A stretch of DNA of 5,080 nucleotides from Spirochaetaceae bacterium (GTDB lineage Bacteria > Spirochaetota > Spirochaetia > Sphaerochaetales > Sphaerochaetaceae), in assembly GCA_016649775.1 (NCBI GenBank), contig JAENWY010000160.1, positions 1 to 5,080 of the forward strand. The letters run 5' to 3'. Made by a program: the position numbers and the translations under genes. The number at the start of each line of letters is the position of its first letter. The first letter of the stretch is position 1. Under the pieces are notes generated by a model that was not told where the DNA came from, searched no databases, and was given only the letters and a program-made list of their open reading frames with translations. This document shows positions 4,385 to 5,080 of the stretch, one piece after another.

Positions 4385-4930
4385 TTATAAATAAAAATTC
4401 TCTATGCTCTTATCTTTTATATCCTCATTGATTCCAATATATCTTAAGGTAACACTAGGCGAGGAATGGTTAAATATTTGTTGAAGTAGTGCAACATCTT
4501 TATTTTGTTTGTAGTGCCAGTATCCAAAGGTCTTTCTGAGAGTGTGAGTGCCTATCTCCTGAAGCCTAATATGCTCCGCTGCACTATTAAGTATTCGATA
4601 TGCTTGGACTCTACTAATGGGCTTATTTTCGCCTTTCCTACTCTGGAATAAGTATTCTTCATCCGACATTGTATTAATATATTTATCTATTTCTATTTTT
4701 AAGGAAGAATTTATTAAAAACCGTTTAATCTTATTTGTTTTCTGCTCTATTATTTTAATATGTGTTTTATCTTTCAGATCATTTACTTTAAGCTCCAATA
4801 TGTCACTGATCCGAAGACCGGTGTTTATTCCTACAACAAACATTAAGTAGTTTTTATATCCTGTTTTCAATAACTCCATTTTCATTTCTTCAAGTTTTTC
4901 TCTATCTCTAATCGGTTGAACTAGCTTCAT
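4385..4930 (-). CDS. Minimal tyrosine recombinase (integrase family)
   Basis: The 181-residue protein is essentially only the catalytic domain of a tyrosine recombinase. Visible active-site residues are R40 (NTGLRISD), a Lys of the beta hairpin (K64 or K67 in EQKTNK), H129 and R132 (GTHTLRKTFGYWH), H155 (FNHSSPSVT) and the nucleophile Y164 (LRYIG). The order and spacing are intact, so the enzyme should be active in strand exchange. Typical phage integrases and XerC/D have about 300-400 residues with an N-terminal core-binding domain, which is missing here; FimB/FimE invertases are similarly short. AAGGGG lies upstream of the ATG at 4930 at suitable distance, and a near-consensus promoter precedes it. 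On a plasmid it could resolve multimers, invert a segment or integrate the element. The target site is unknown. Confidence 0.9.
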   Translation of the reverse strand: MKLVQPIRDREKLEEMKMELLKTGYKNYLMFVVGINTGLRISDILELKVNDLKDKTHIKIIEQKTNKIKRFLINSSLKIEIDKYINTMSDEEYLFQSRKGENKPISRVQAYRILNSAAEHIRLQEIGTHTLRKTFGYWHYKQNKDVALLQQIFNHSSPSVTLRYIGINEDIKDKSIENFYL

Positions 4931-4962
4931 ACTCTACACCCCTTAATATTATAATTAACTCA

Positions 4963-4991
4963 TTTATAATACATTGAACGTAACAAGTCAA
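4963..4991 (-). promoter_or_regulatory. Strong promoter of the recombinase gene
   Basis: On the minus strand the -35 is TTGACT (4986-4991), the spacer is exactly 17 nt, and the -10 is TATAAA (4963-4968). Each box is five of six consensus. It is the best promoter in the window. One arm of the dyad at 4974-5010 lies inside the spacer and the other lies upstream of the -35, so a bound protein would block RNA polymerase. Confidence 0.75.
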
Positions 4992-5010
4992 CTCGTTATG
5001 TTACATTCAA
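4974..5010. promoter_or_regulatory. Dyad TTGAACGTAAC/GTTACATTCAA over the recombinase promoter
   Basis: The outer arms (4974-4984 and 5000-5010) match at 10 of 11 positions with a 15-nt spacer. Within them TAAC-A-AGT-CA-ACT-C-GTTA (4981-4998) is a second nested dyad. This could be a repressor operator or the core binding site of the recombinase itself. Confidence 0.6.
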
Positions 5011-5046
5011 AATGAAATTTTTAAGGAATGAGCAATATAGCCAAAG

Positions 5047-5080
5047 TGAATGTAACTCAATTACACTTGTGTTACTTTCA
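5047..5080. promoter_or_regulatory. Second dyad of the TGAANGTAAC motif
   Basis: TGAATGTAAC (5047-5056) is inverted at 5071-5080 (GTTACTTTCA) with one mismatch and a 14-nt spacer. Its centre is about 71 bp from that of the first dyad. It ends at the last base of the window, so its outer arm may be incomplete. If the molecule is circular it sits directly before the first gene and could control it as well. Confidence 0.55.

Noticed and set aside
5028..5080. Frame starting at the ATG at 5028 after AAGG
   Set aside because: The purine tract is directly against the ATG, leaving no room for a ribosome site, and the frame is short even if joined to the window start.

Overview
The window reads as a small low-GC Firmicute plasmid, or most of one, and the best guess for the host is Clostridium. 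The evidence is the very AT-rich coding sequence dominated by Lys, Asn, Ile and Glu, strong GGAGG-type ribosome sites, and a Rep_3/RepB-type initiator next to an iteron origin. No chromosomal housekeeping gene, rRNA or tRNA is visible.

Layout. Positions 1-855 (+) encode a long coiled-coil protein. Downstream, 856-1327 holds two tiny convergent reading frames, each with an excellent ribosome site, a GC-rich hairpin island, a 41-nt dyad and a hairpin terminator. Positions 1328-2434 (-) are the replication initiator rep. Positions 2435-3034 are the origin: rep promoter with a G8 leader, a perfect DnaA box, five 21-22 bp iterons, a TAAAACAA array, a 14-bp-arm inverted repeat and a near-perfect 37-nt palindrome. 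Positions 3035-3694 (-) encode a probable ribbon-helix-helix (RHH) DNA-binding protein with 15-residue internal repeats and a perfect 19-bp inverted repeat inside its coding DNA. A divergent small coiled-coil gene follows at 3931-4302 (+). A shared hairpin terminator separates it from a minimal tyrosine recombinase at 4385-4930 (-). The last 150 bases hold the recombinase promoter overlapped by one of two dyads of the motif TGAANGTAAC.

How it may work together (inference). Rep binds the iterons and, with DnaA, opens the AT-rich side of the origin; half-iteron-like repeats at the rep promoter suggest autoregulation. The RHH protein probably represses its own promoter through tandem TAGTTTCAC sites. 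The same motif recurs inside its gene and at the centre of the 37-nt palindrome, so a partition or copy-control role is plausible, although no ParA is present. The recombinase could resolve multimers or invert a segment, and its promoter is built like a repressed one.

The first base of the window opens the first gene with GTG but no ribosome site is visible. If the window is a complete circle, the reading frame continues upstream across the junction to a possible ATG at 5012. Circularity cannot be decided from the sequence alone.
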